Of a stretch of DNA of 64,000 nucleotides, positions 35,293-44,222 are shown piece after piece (position 1 is the first letter of the stretch; each line of letters starts with the position of its first letter). Source of the stretch: Propionibacteriaceae bacterium AM104-82 (GTDB lineage Bacteria > Actinomycetota > Actinomycetes > Propionibacteriales > Propionibacteriaceae). Below the pieces are notes generated by a model that had not been told where the DNA came from, did not search any database, and was given only the letters and a program-made list of their open reading frames with translations. Both the position numbers and the translations under genes were made by a program. Location: contig JAQDQK010000015.1 in the NCBI GenBank assembly GCA_027658995.1, positions 1 through 64,000 of the forward strand, in the 5' to 3' direction.

Positions 35293-36837
35293 ATGGCCGA
35301 AGACCTGGTGGGCGCCGACCTCGCAGACGCGGAACGCGATCTCGTGGAGGGCTTCGCCCCGCCGAGTTACGACTCGTGGACGGTGCTGTTCGACGAGTAC
35401 GCCGACCTCACCACCGAACTGCTGCCCCACGCCCGCGCGCTCGCGGCCGACCCTCGCTGGGTCGGGTTCGCGCAGGCGGCGCTGCGGGCCGCAGCCGAGC
35501 GCGGCAGGCAGGTCCGCGAGGGGAGCCGCGAGTACCGCCCCGACAGGCTGTTCACCCAGGACGAGGCGGGCGTCCTCAAGCGCGCGCTGCTGACGGCGCT
35601 CGCCGTCGACGCCGACTGGGTCGGCCTCGGCATCGACGCCATGGACCTCGCGTCGGTCGCGCCCGGCGCGGCAAAGACCCTCCCGTCGCAGGCGGCCGTC
35701 TACGCGCTCGCCCGCGCTATCGTCAGCGTCCCCACCCCCGAGGCCATCGCCGGAATGGAGCGCGTCAGGACGGGGTGCCGCAACGCCTCGGTGGTGAAGA
35801 AGTTGGGCAAGTACGTCGCCGAGGCCCGCGCGGCGCTGCCCGCGATGCCATGGGGGTTGCGGGTGCCTGAGGGTGCGACGTTCGGCAAGCGCGAACTCGG
35901 CGCATGGCTCACGACGCTCGAGCGCGGGTGGCTCCGCGACGCGCAGTGGACCCCCGACGCATGGGTCGCCACGATGTACGCGAGGCCCGAACTCGCCGAC
36001 GCCGCGTCCCGGCTGATCTGGGTCGCAGACGACGGTTCGAGCTTCCTCGGCGCCCGCGACGCCTGGGTCGACGCGTCGGGTTCGCCCGTCGCGCTGCCCG
36101 AGGCCACCATCAGGCTGTGGCATCCCCGCTCCAGCGACGCGCAGGGGCGCGACCTGTGGAGACGCAGGATCATCGCCGAGCGGATCGACCAGCCGATCCG
36201 TCAGATCGACCGGGAGTTCTACGCCGAGCCGTTCGACGTCGCGGGCCTCCGGGTCGACGTCCACGTCCTGCTGGGGGTCGCGAGGAAGGAGGGCTGGACG
36301 AGCAGCGTCGACGAGTTCTCGCGGAAGGCGGGCGAGATCCGCGTCGTGCTGTCCTGCGACCGGGAGTTGAACCCGACCTCCGAGGGACAGGCGCGGTTGT
36401 TCCGGTTGGAGGTCCGCGACGCCGCCCTCGACGCCGACTTCGGCCACGCGCGCCCGGCCGAGGTGCCCGAGGGTCGCCCGGAGGTGGTGCTTTCCGAACT
36501 GCTGCGCTCGGCCGACCTGCTCGTCAGCGTCTCGGCCGTCGGCATCGAGGCCTCCCCCGAGATCGGCTGGGACGCGCTTCCGCAGACCCCGCACGGCATC
36601 CTCGCCACCCGTCGCGAGATCCTCGGCCACCTGCTCGCCGAACTGGGCGACCCGAGCGTCGGGCTGGACCAGCGGCACGTCACGGTCGGGCCGTACCGGA
36701 TCCACCTGGCGACCGCCTCGGTGACCCGCGACGGCGAGCAGGTCGAAGTGACCCCGGCAAGGCACGACCTGTGGGCCCCGCCCGACCCGTTGGTGAACAG
36801 GATCCTCGGCACGGTCGTCGCCCTCCGCGACGCCTGA
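35293..36837 (+). CDS. DUF4132-like protein
   Basis: A 514-residue soluble protein. The middle holds W-R-R-R-I-I-A-E-R-I-D-Q-P-I-R-Q-I-D-R-E-F-Y, very like the DUF4132 (MolR-like) signature of Q-P-x-x-Q-x-x-R-E-x-Y. The N-terminal 200 residues are helical and the C-terminal part mixed. DUF4132 proteins have no well-settled function. The gene has its own TAAGCT box and no Shine-Dalgarno site. It converges with the LacI gene, with ten bases between their ends. Confidence 0.65.
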   Translation: MAEDLVGADLADAERDLVEGFAPPSYDSWTVLFDEYADLTTELLPHARALAADPRWVGFAQAALRAAAERGRQVREGSREYRPDRLFTQDEAGVLKRALLTALAVDADWVGLGIDAMDLASVAPGAAKTLPSQAAVYALARAIVSVPTPEAIAGMERVRTGCRNASVVKKLGKYVAEARAALPAMPWGLRVPEGATFGKRELGAWLTTLERGWLRDAQWTPDAWVATMYARPELADAASRLIWVADDGSSFLGARDAWVDASGSPVALPEATIRLWHPRSSDAQGRDLWRRRIIAERIDQPIRQIDREFYAEPFDVAGLRVDVHVLLGVARKEGWTSSVDEFSRKAGEIRVVLSCDRELNPTSEGQARLFRLEVRDAALDADFGHARPAEVPEGRPEVVLSELLRSADLLVSVSAVGIEASPEIGWDALPQTPHGILATRREILGHLLAELGDPSVGLDQRHVTVGPYRIHLATASVTRDGEQVEVTPARHDLWAPPDPLVNRILGTVVALRDA

Positions 36838-36847
36838 GACACCGTCG

Positions 36848-37852
36848 TCAGGACACCGGTCCGGTCGTGGCGCGCACGACGAGCGTCGGGGTTGACACGA
36901 GGTTGACCGGGGCCGCCTCCGGATCGAGCAGTCGCCGCGTCGCAGCGGTGGCCGCCTGCCTGCCCAACTCCTCGCCGTGGATGTCGACGGTGGTCAGTGA
37001 GGTTCCGGGGGCCCGGCTGACGAGGGTGTTGTCGTAGCCGACCACCGAGACGTCACGTGGGGCAGTGAGCCCTAGATCCGCCATCGCATCGAGCACGCCG
37101 AGCGCGGCCTGGTCGTTGTGGGCGAACACGGCGGTAGGGCGGCGCTCCGGTGGCAGCGACAACACCGGAGCGATGTCGTCGGCGGCGCCGCGCCGAGAGT
37201 AGCTCGACTCGACGACCCACGGCTCGAGCCCGGCCGCCGCCATGGTCGAGGCGTAGCCCTCCCGCCGGCCGAAGTAGCCGTCCGTCGGGGGGTTTGCGAG
37301 GAAGACGATCCGCTCGTGCCCGAGCTTGAGCAGGTGATCTGTGGCGGCCCGTGCTCCTGCCATGTTGTCCGAGTGGACGCTGTCGACCCCGTCGATCTGA
37401 CGCGCCACGCTCACCAGCGGCACCTGCGCGTTGAAGGCGCGCACGGCATCGTCGGGCAGTAGGAGCCCGGTCGCGATGACAACGTCGACGCGCGACTGGA
37501 ACAGCGAGTCGAGGGCCTGGGCGTCGCGTCGGCCGTCGATCGAGCCGACCGCCAGCACCAGGTGGCGGTCCTGTTCGTCGGCGACTGCGCGGATGCCGTC
37601 GAACATGTCGGCGTAGACGTCCTGACGCAGGTCGAGGAGGAAGACCCCAAGCGTGTTGGTCACCTTGCTCGCGAGGCGAGAGGCGACGCGGTTGAACCGG
37701 TAGCCCAGCCTCTCGGCGGTCTCCAGGATTGTCGTGCGGGTCTGCGCGCTCACCCCGGCGACGTCCCGGAAGGCCATCGACACCAGGGCGCGCGAAACGC
37801 CCAGCTCGGTGGCGATGTCCTGCATCGTCACCGGGCGCTGGGCGCGGGCCAT
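36848..37852 (-). CDS. LacI family transcriptional regulator
   Basis: A 334-residue repressor. The LacI helix-turn-helix is at residues 8-30 (V-T-M-Q-D-I-A-T-E-L-G-V-S-R-A-L-V-S-M-A-F) with the hinge near 55. A periplasmic-binding-protein-like sensor domain follows to the end. AAGGAAG precedes the ATG at 37852. It is the last gene of a leftward operon after the MocA and TIM-barrel genes, so it probably controls that operon and perhaps the divergent CUT2 transporter. The inducer is unknown. Confidence 0.9.
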   Translation of the reverse strand: MARAQRPVTMQDIATELGVSRALVSMAFRDVAGVSAQTRTTILETAERLGYRFNRVASRLASKVTNTLGVFLLDLRQDVYADMFDGIRAVADEQDRHLVLAVGSIDGRRDAQALDSLFQSRVDVVIATGLLLPDDAVRAFNAQVPLVSVARQIDGVDSVHSDNMAGARAATDHLLKLGHERIVFLANPPTDGYFGRREGYASTMAAAGLEPWVVESSYSRRGAADDIAPVLSLPPERRPTAVFAHNDQAALGVLDAMADLGLTAPRDVSVVGYDNTLVSRAPGTSLTTVDIHGEELGRQAATAATRRLLDPEAAPVNLVSTPTLVVRATTGPVS

Positions 37853-37925
37853 TGGTTCTTCCTTGTCTATGGAGCCGAGGATAGTCACCGGCCCGACGAC
37901 GCGGTGGTCGCCGGGCCGGTGTCGA

Positions 37926-39104
37926 TCACACGGTGGTGCTGCGACCCTCGTCGGCGGCACTGCGGGCGATGGCGTCGCAGACCCGCATGGTGTGCAGACC
38001 GTCCGCGAATGTCGCGCACGGGGGAAGCACCGACTCGCGACCCAGGATCTGGTCCAGGAACGCCCGGGTCTGGTAGACGAACAGGTCGCCGTAGCCGAAC
38101 GAGATGTTGCCGCCGGGCATCGGGACCGCGTCGTCGAACACCCGCGAGGTGCCAGGCGAGACGTAGACGACCCTGTCGCCGCGGGTGTTGCCGCCTGGCT
38201 GGGCATCGCTGACGATGAACTCGGCTGGGCGAGCCCAGTCGAACACGGCGCGCGACTGCGTTCCGGTGACGGTGATGGCCAGGTCGTTCGGCGTGCCGAA
38301 GGACACCCGCGAGACCCGGAAGGTCGAGATGGCCCCGCCCGCGAACTTGGCCGTGAACACCACCGAGTCGTCGTTGGTGACCGGCTCGGACTCCTCGGAG
38401 AGCTCCGCGTGGTCGTGCCCGATCACCGTGCCGACCGGAAGGTGGCGCTCCGGGATCGAAATGCCGAACTCGGCCCCGGAGACGGAGACGATCGGCCCGC
38501 AGATGTACTCGGCGAGGTCGATGATGTGGGCGCCGAGATCGATCAGGGCCCCGGTGCCGAGCGGCCCCTGGAAGCGCCAGCTCATGGGGCCCTCGGGGTC
38601 GGCGGCGTAATCGGCGAGGTAATGGGCCTCGACCATGGCCGGCGTGCCGAGCTCGCCGGCCGCCAGCAGGTCGCGGATCGCCTCGACGGCCGGGTTGCGT
38701 CGGAAGGAGTAGGCGGTGGCGGCGACGCCCGTTGCCTGCTCGGCCGCGGCGACCATCGCCTCGGCGTCCTCGAGCGAGGCCGCGAGGGGCTTCTCGCAGA
38801 GCACGTGCTTGCCCGCGGCCAGCATCGCCTCGGCGATCTCACGGTGCAGCGAGTTGCCCACCACGATGCTGACCGCGTCGATGGTGGGGTCCTCGGCAAC
38901 CTCCTGCCAGGAGGCCACCGCATTCTCGAACCCGTAGCGGTCGGCGACCTCCTGGGCGAGGGGCAGGTTGACGTCGGCGATGGCGGCGAGGCGGATCGGG
39001 GGGAGGCCCCCGCCGTGGATGGTGTTGGCCTGGCGGTAGCCGTTGGCGTGGGAGCGGCCGGCCATGCCAGCGCCGATCACTGCGACTGAGAGCTGTTCGG
39101 TCAT
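37926..39104 (-). CDS. Gfo/Idh/MocA family oxidoreductase
   Basis: A 392-residue NAD(P)-dependent oxidoreductase. The Rossmann motif is G-A-G-M-A-G-R-S-H at 11-19. C-E-K-P-L-A near residue 102 holds the catalytic-lysine motif, and D-L-G-A-H-I-I-D the active-site His/Asp. AAGGAG precedes the ATG at 39104. It lies between a TIM-barrel isomerase and a LacI gene, the grouping often seen for inositol-isomer or rare-sugar oxidation. It may oxidise scyllo-inositol or another polyol and feed the iol pathway; the substrate is an inference. Confidence 0.85.
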   Translation of the reverse strand: MTEQLSVAVIGAGMAGRSHANGYRQANTIHGGGLPPIRLAAIADVNLPLAQEVADRYGFENAVASWQEVAEDPTIDAVSIVVGNSLHREIAEAMLAAGKHVLCEKPLAASLEDAEAMVAAAEQATGVAATAYSFRRNPAVEAIRDLLAAGELGTPAMVEAHYLADYAADPEGPMSWRFQGPLGTGALIDLGAHIIDLAEYICGPIVSVSGAEFGISIPERHLPVGTVIGHDHAELSEESEPVTNDDSVVFTAKFAGGAISTFRVSRVSFGTPNDLAITVTGTQSRAVFDWARPAEFIVSDAQPGGNTRGDRVVYVSPGTSRVFDDAVPMPGGNISFGYGDLFVYQTRAFLDQILGRESVLPPCATFADGLHTMRVCDAIARSAADEGRSTTV

Positions 39105-39133
39105 GATGTGTCTCCTTGGATGGATCCGGGTGC

Positions 39134-40063
39134 TCAGAGCACGCCGAGGTTGTTCTGGGCGAGCACCTTGCGGGTCTCGATCGCCAACGGCAGCGGGACG
39201 TCGGCCGCGCACGGGTAGAGGTCCTGCTCGACGATGACGTAGAGCTCCTTGTCAAGGGCCGCCAGCGCGTCGATGACCGCGCCGACCTTCGGCTGGCCGC
39301 CGTCGGGGGTGACGCAGACGCCGAGCGAGACAGCCTCGCCGAACGACAGATCCTCGGCGCGGACCCGCTCGACCACCTCGGGGTCCATCTGCTTGATGTG
39401 GACGATGGCGATCCGGTCCGGGTAGTTGCGGATCAGTTCGACGGTGTCGACCTCGCCGTACTCGAGATGTCCCGTGTCGAGGCAGAAGGACACGTACTCC
39501 GGGTCGGTCTCGGCGAAGAAGCGCTCGATCTGCCCCTTGTTCTCGATGTGCGAGTCGCCGTGGGGGTGCACGGCCATCGTGACGCCGTACTCGTCCTTGA
39601 GGATCCGTCCGAGCTTGTCGGCGTTGCGGGCGAGCAGCTTCCACTCGTCGTCGGTCAGGTCGGGGTTCTCGGCCCAGCCGCCCGTCTGCAGGTCGCGCAG
39701 CATCGGGGGCAGGTAAACGAGGAACTTCGCGCCGAGCGCCTTCAGGACCTCGGCGTTGGCGCGCATGTCGCGCTCGGTGTCCTCCCACGCGTCGTCGCGG
39801 TGCAGCACTCCGAACTGGGTGCCCGCCACCACGCTGATCCCGCGCTTGGCCGCCTCCTCACGCAGGGTGTCCGGGTCTGTCGGCAGGAAGCCGAACGGGC
39901 CGGTCTCGATGTATTCGTAACCCGCCTCGGCGACCTCGTCGAGGAAGGTCTGCCACGACACCTGCTTGTCGTCCTCGGGGAACCACACCCCCCACGAGTC
40001 GGGGGCGGTGCCCACCGTCAGCTTGTCGTACGGGGCCTGTGGGTTGACTGCGCGAGACGTCAT
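39134..40063 (-). CDS. Sugar phosphate isomerase/epimerase, inosose-dehydratase-like
   Basis: A 309-residue TIM barrel of the xylose-isomerase-like family. It begins near A-P-D-S-W-G-V-W-F-P, a phrase common in actinobacterial IolE/IolH-type proteins. Metal ligands are expected in V-H-P-H-G-D, C-L-D-T-G-H and I-V-H-I-K-Q. It opens the leftward operon that ends with the LacI gene. The ATG at 40063 is chosen; a GTG at 40069 is also possible and neither has a strong ribosome site. It could be the inosose dehydratase, with the 33003 gene as the isomerase, or the reverse. Confidence 0.78.
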   Translation of the reverse strand: MTSRAVNPQAPYDKLTVGTAPDSWGVWFPEDDKQVSWQTFLDEVAEAGYEYIETGPFGFLPTDPDTLREEAAKRGISVVAGTQFGVLHRDDAWEDTERDMRANAEVLKALGAKFLVYLPPMLRDLQTGGWAENPDLTDDEWKLLARNADKLGRILKDEYGVTMAVHPHGDSHIENKGQIERFFAETDPEYVSFCLDTGHLEYGEVDTVELIRNYPDRIAIVHIKQMDPEVVERVRAEDLSFGEAVSLGVCVTPDGGQPKVGAVIDALAALDKELYVIVEQDLYPCAADVPLPLAIETRKVLAQNNLGVL

Positions 40064-40069
40064 CGTCAC

Positions 40070-40540
40070 TGCTTTCTGTGTGTGCCGGAAGGCTGGTTGT
40101 CCGCGGGGCCGTGATCGCCATTTGAACCGCTCTAGTTTTGAACTGTAGGCCTGCTAGTTTGTCTAGTCAAGCCTGGTCGCCAGGTGGATTCGTGGTTCGT
40201 CTGCGGGTGTACCCGTCGATAGGAGTGGCCGTCAAGGGCACATTCGGCCAGTCAGGCGCCGATGCACGTTGTGGCATCGGCCGGGCTCTTGTAGTGACAT
40301 TTTTCACAGCCCAATGAACATTCAACGACCATCAATGCGTGGTTGACAAGCCAGTTTCCGACAAAGATAACTTTCATGTAACAACCAATGCCCCAGCCAC
40401 GAGTGTTTGTCAGCAGCTTTGTCTTGACAGCGGCCCGTCCGATTTGCCACGATGGCTTGGCGCACCGTTCGTCGGCGTGAGTCCATGAGGGCCTCACCAA
40501 GGCAGGCGGGGCAGACGAATCACCAGCAAGGAGGCTGAGG
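40070..40540. other. Divergent regulatory region, isomerase operon and CUT2 transporter
   Basis: A 471-base region of lower GC without a convincing gene. It holds the leftward promoter at 40142-40170 and two possible rightward -35 boxes, TTGACA at 40343-40348 (with GATAAC 17 bases on) and TTGACA at 40424-40429 (with CACGAT 18 bases on). The long leader may carry catabolite or LacI control sites. Confidence 0.5.
40142..40170 (-). promoter_or_regulatory. Promoter of the isomerase-MocA-lacI operon
   Basis: On the - strand TTGACT (40165-40170) and TACAGT (40142-40147) are 17 bases apart. CTAGTTT occurs at 40132 and 40154, and TTGAAC at 40122 and 40138, so repeated elements overlap the start region and may bind the LacI product. 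Confidence 0.55.
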
Positions 40541-42106
40541 ATGACAGCACCGAGCACAGTAGCCGAGCCGGCTCCACACGGAGCAGGCGAAATCCTGTTT
40601 GAGGCCGAGGGGGTCAGCAAGGTCTTCCCGGGCGTCCGCGCCCTCAGCGACGTCGACTTCACGCTTCGGTCCGGGGAAGTGCACGCCCTGGTCGGTGAGA
40701 ACGGCGCAGGCAAATCGACCCTGATGAAGATCCTGGCGGGCATCTACCAGCCCGACGGTGGCGAGATCAGGCTCCGGGGCGAGAAGATCGTTCTCCCCAC
40801 GCCTCTGTCGGCCCAGGAGGCAGGCATCAGCGTGATCCACCAGGAGTTCTTCCTGATGAACCACCTGACGGTCGCCCAGAACATCTTCATCGGACGTGAA
40901 CCCAAGCAGTTTGGCGTCTTCAACGACGACAACGCGTTGAACAAGAAGGCCGGCGAACTGCTCGACCGGCTCGGCGTCAACATCGACCCGCGGGCCCGCG
41001 TCGGGACACTCACCGTCGCGGCCCAGCAGATGGTCGAGATCGCGAAGGCGCTGTCCTTCAACTCGTCCGTGCTTGTCATGGACGAGCCGACCGCTGCCCT
41101 GACCGACACCGAGGTCGAGACGCTGTTTCGCATCATCGACAACTTCGTGACCCCCCAGACCGCCGTCGTCTACATCTCGCACCGTATGGAGGAGATCCGC
41201 AGGCTCGCCACGCAGGTGACCGTGCTGCGCGACGGAGAACTGGTCGCGGCCCGCCCCGCCTCTGAGCTGACCATTCCAGACATCATCCAACTGATGGTCG
41301 GCCGGAAGATCGCCTCCGACGTGCGTCCCGAGCCGCGCGCCGCCACCGAACCCATCCTCGAGGTGAAGGGCCTGTCAACGGCCAAGCTCCTCCAGGACGT
41401 CAGCTTCACGCTCGAGAAGGGCGAGATCCTCGGCTTCGCCGGCTTGATGGGCGCCGGGCGCACCGAGACGGCTCGCGCCCTCATCGGGGCCGACCCGCGT
41501 ACCGCGGGCGAGGTCACGATCCACGGCAAGAGGGTCAACATCACCCACCCGGCCGACGCGGTGGCCGAGGGCATCGGCTACCTGTCCGAGGACCGCAAGC
41601 GCTACGGGCTCATCCTCAACCAGAGCGTCGCCGCCAACACCGTGCTTGCGAGCATCCCCGCCTTCACCAAGGGGTTCATCCTCGAAGACGGGAAGATGAA
41701 GAAGGTGGCCCAGAAGTGGGTCGAGGTGCTCCGCACCCGCACCCCGTCGGTTGATCAACGGATCCGCAACCTGTCGGGTGGCAACCAGCAGAAGGTCGTC
41801 CTGGCCAAGTGGCTGGAGCGCGACTGCGACGTGCTGATCTTCGACGAGCCGACCCGGGGAATCGACGTCGGGGCGAAGCAGGAGATCTATGACCTCCTCG
41901 ACAAGCTCACCGACGAAGGAAAGTCCATCATCATGATCTCCTCCGAGATGGAGGAGGTCCTGCGAATGAGCGACCGGATCGCCGTCATGTGCAACGGGCG
42001 GATCACCGGATTCCTCAACAACGCCGAGGCCACCCAGGAAAAGATCATGGAGCTGGCCACCCAATTCAACGTGATCGAAGACAACACGAGCGAGGTCGAG
42101 GCATGA
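40541..42106 (+). CDS. Sugar ABC transporter ATP-binding protein, CUT2 (RbsA/MglA type)
   Basis: A 521-residue double ATPase. The first half has a full Walker A (G-E-N-G-A-G-K-S-T) and V-M-D-E-P-T. The second has the degenerate A-loop G-L-M-G-A-G-R-T-E, a clear L-S-G-G-N-Q-Q-K signature and I-F-D-E-P-T-R-G-I-D-V-G-A-K. This asymmetry is normal for the ribose/galactose/inositol class. AAGGAGG precedes the ATG. It starts a three-gene operon (ATPase, permease, binding protein). The position between iol operons suggests inositol or a related polyol as substrate. Confidence 0.92.
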   Translation: MTAPSTVAEPAPHGAGEILFEAEGVSKVFPGVRALSDVDFTLRSGEVHALVGENGAGKSTLMKILAGIYQPDGGEIRLRGEKIVLPTPLSAQEAGISVIHQEFFLMNHLTVAQNIFIGREPKQFGVFNDDNALNKKAGELLDRLGVNIDPRARVGTLTVAAQQMVEIAKALSFNSSVLVMDEPTAALTDTEVETLFRIIDNFVTPQTAVVYISHRMEEIRRLATQVTVLRDGELVAARPASELTIPDIIQLMVGRKIASDVRPEPRAATEPILEVKGLSTAKLLQDVSFTLEKGEILGFAGLMGAGRTETARALIGADPRTAGEVTIHGKRVNITHPADAVAEGIGYLSEDRKRYGLILNQSVAANTVLASIPAFTKGFILEDGKMKKVAQKWVEVLRTRTPSVDQRIRNLSGGNQQKVVLAKWLERDCDVLIFDEPTRGIDVGAKQEIYDLLDKLTDEGKSIIMISSEMEEVLRMSDRIAVMCNGRITGFLNNAEATQEKIMELATQFNVIEDNTSEVEA

Positions 42107-43113
42107 CAACGACGCAAGACATTCCCGCCGCAGGAGTGAGACGCCGGGGCATCCCGGACCGCTACAAGGCCTTCATCCAGCAGGGCATGGTCCTCCTGGT
42201 GCTGATCCTGCTCGTGATCTTCTTCACGGCCATGAAGCCGAACTTCGCGAGCTGGTCGAACATCTCGTCGCTGCTGCTTGCCTCTGTCGTGACGGGTGTG
42301 CAGGCGCTGGGCCTGTCGTTCGTGATCGCCACCGGCGGCATCGACCTGACCCCCGGCCTCGGCATGGCAGCCACGTCGGTGTTCGCCGCCATCCTGATCG
42401 CCAAGGAGGGAGGCTTCGGCCTTCCCATGTGGGTCGGCATCATCGGCGGCATCCTCGCAGGCGCCTTACTCGGCTGTATCAACGGCTTATTGGTCGCCTA
42501 CGTGAAGATGCAACCCATGATCGCCACGCTGGCGATGATGATGGTCTGTTGGGGCACCGCGCTCGTGCTCGCCAACGGCCGCACCGTCTCGCTGCGCAGC
42601 GTCGAGGGCTACGACCAGATCGCCGTCGGACAGCTCATCCCGCAGGTTCCCAACGGCGTGCTCATCCTGATCCTGCTCGCGGTCATCGCGGGTGTTGTGA
42701 TGAACAAGACCGCCGTCGGCCGCTACGCGCTCGCCATCGGCTCCAACGAAGAGGCCACCCGCATCTCGGGCATCAACACCAACCGCTGGAAGGTCCTGGC
42801 CTACGTCATCTGTGGCACGTTCACCGGCATCTCCGGCATCCTGATGAGCTCGCGTCTCTCCGCCGCCCAGCCGACGCTCGGCCAGGGCTACGAGATGTAC
42901 GCCATCGCTGCGGCCGTCATCGGCGGCACCTCGCTCCGCGGCGGTCGCGCATCAATCTTCGGTGCCGTCATCGGCGCTGTCACCATCCAGACCATCTTCA
43001 ACGGCCTGACCGTCATGGGCGTCCAGGACCAGTGGCAGAAGGTCGTTCTCGGCGTCGTCGTGCTGCTGGCCGTCTGGGTCGACATCATGCGTCGCGGCGG
43101 CAAGGAGGAGTGA
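42103..43113 (+). CDS. Sugar ABC transporter permease, CUT2 (RbsC type)
   Basis: A 336-residue inner-membrane protein with about nine hydrophobic segments. The CUT2 phrases G-G-I-D-L-T-P-G-L-G-M and A-V-I-G-G-T-S-L-R-G-G-R-A are present. The ATG overlaps the ATPase stop (ATGA at 42103-42106). It forms the membrane channel for the ATPase before it and the lipoprotein after it. Confidence 0.92.
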   Translation: MTTTQDIPAAGVRRRGIPDRYKAFIQQGMVLLVLILLVIFFTAMKPNFASWSNISSLLLASVVTGVQALGLSFVIATGGIDLTPGLGMAATSVFAAILIAKEGGFGLPMWVGIIGGILAGALLGCINGLLVAYVKMQPMIATLAMMMVCWGTALVLANGRTVSLRSVEGYDQIAVGQLIPQVPNGVLILILLAVIAGVVMNKTAVGRYALAIGSNEEATRISGINTNRWKVLAYVICGTFTGISGILMSSRLSAAQPTLGQGYEMYAIAAAVIGGTSLRGGRASIFGAVIGAVTIQTIFNGLTVMGVQDQWQKVVLGVVVLLAVWVDIMRRGGKEE

Positions 43114-43179
43114 CCCCAGGGGTCGCTCCACACACAGATCAAACACATTTCGCGTTCACGAAAACCTAAGGAGACACCC

Positions 43180-44166
43180 GTGAAGAAGAAGATGTTCGCA
43201 GGCGCCCTCGGCGTCCTCCTCGCCGTCGGCCTCACCGCCTGCGGCAACACCGGTGGCGGCACCGGCGGCGAGACCGGCGGTGGCGGCGACGCCGCCGGCG
43301 GCCGCGTGGCCCTGATCGCGAAGGCGAACTCGGCCGAGTACTGGATGAAGGTCAAGGAAGGCGCTGAGGCCGCTGGCAAGGACCTCGGCGTGCAGGTGAC
43401 CTTCAACGGCCCCGACACCGAGTCTGAGGGCGACAAGCAGCTCAACCAGCTGCAGTCCGCCATCAACGACAAGCCGATCGGCATCGGTTTCGCACCGCAG
43501 GACGGCGCTCAGGACGGCGCTCCCCGCCTCATGGACGAGGCCAAGGCCGCCAACATCCCCGTCGTGATCTTCGACACCCCGCTCGCCGGTTCGGACGTGC
43601 CGCTCACCACGGTCGCCTCCGACAACGCGGGCATGGGCGCGCAGGCCGCTGAGAAGCTCGTCGAGCTCACCGGTGGCAAGGGCAAGGTCGCGATCATCGC
43701 CCACGGAGAGGTCGGCACCGCTGCCGCCCGCCGCGACGGCTTCAAGGACTACCTCGAGAAGAACGCCCCCGACCTCCAGGTCGTCGACGTCCAGAACGGC
43801 GAGTCCGATCCCGCGAAGTCGCGCGACAAGGCGCAGGGCATCCTGCAGGCGCACTCGGACCTGGTCGGCTTCTTCGGCACCGACGACGACTCGACCATCG
43901 CCATCGCCGATGAGGTCGCCGCGAAGGGTCTCGACACCAAGGTCGTCGGCATCGACTCCTCGCCCGACGTGCTGACCCTTCTCAAGGAGGGCAAGATCTC
44001 GGGCGTCATCGTCCAGAACCCCTTCAACATGGGTTACCAGACCGTCGAACTGCTGGTGAAGGCCTCGAAGGGTGAGACGCCGGCCGAGAAGAACATCGTT
44101 TCCGAGTCGGTCTGGGTCACCCAGGAGAACATCGACAGCGAGGAAGTCCAGAAGGTCATCAGCTGA
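43180..44166 (+). CDS. Sugar-binding lipoprotein of CUT2 ABC transporter
   Basis: A 328-residue lipoprotein. The signal peptide ends in a lipobox V-G-L-T-A-C at residues 16-21, followed by a Gly/Thr-rich tether of about 20 residues. The mature part is a periplasmic-binding-protein type 1 domain (A-L-I-A-K-A-N-S-A-E-Y-W, later F-G-T-D-D-D-S and G-I-D-S-S-P). GTG at 43180 follows TAAGGAG. It delivers substrate, probably an inositol or sugar, to the permease encoded just upstream. A strong terminator follows. Confidence 0.9.
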   Translation: MKKKMFAGALGVLLAVGLTACGNTGGGTGGETGGGGDAAGGRVALIAKANSAEYWMKVKEGAEAAGKDLGVQVTFNGPDTESEGDKQLNQLQSAINDKPIGIGFAPQDGAQDGAPRLMDEAKAANIPVVIFDTPLAGSDVPLTTVASDNAGMGAQAAEKLVELTGGKGKVAIIAHGEVGTAAARRDGFKDYLEKNAPDLQVVDVQNGESDPAKSRDKAQGILQAHSDLVGFFGTDDDSTIAIADEVAAKGLDTKVVGIDSSPDVLTLLKEGKISGVIVQNPFNMGYQTVELLVKASKGETPAEKNIVSESVWVTQENIDSEEVQKVIS

Positions 44167-44184
44167 CCCTCATCCTCGAGACAC

Positions 44185-44211
44185 GCCCCCGCGGACCTGG
44201 TCCGCGGGGGC
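44185..44211. terminator. Bidirectional terminator
   Basis: GCCCCCGCGGA (44185-44195) and TCCGCGGGGGC (44201-44211) pair perfectly around a five-base loop. It lies between the converging binding-protein and ion-channel genes. Confidence 0.75.
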
Positions 44212-44222
44212 TTCTCGCGTCC

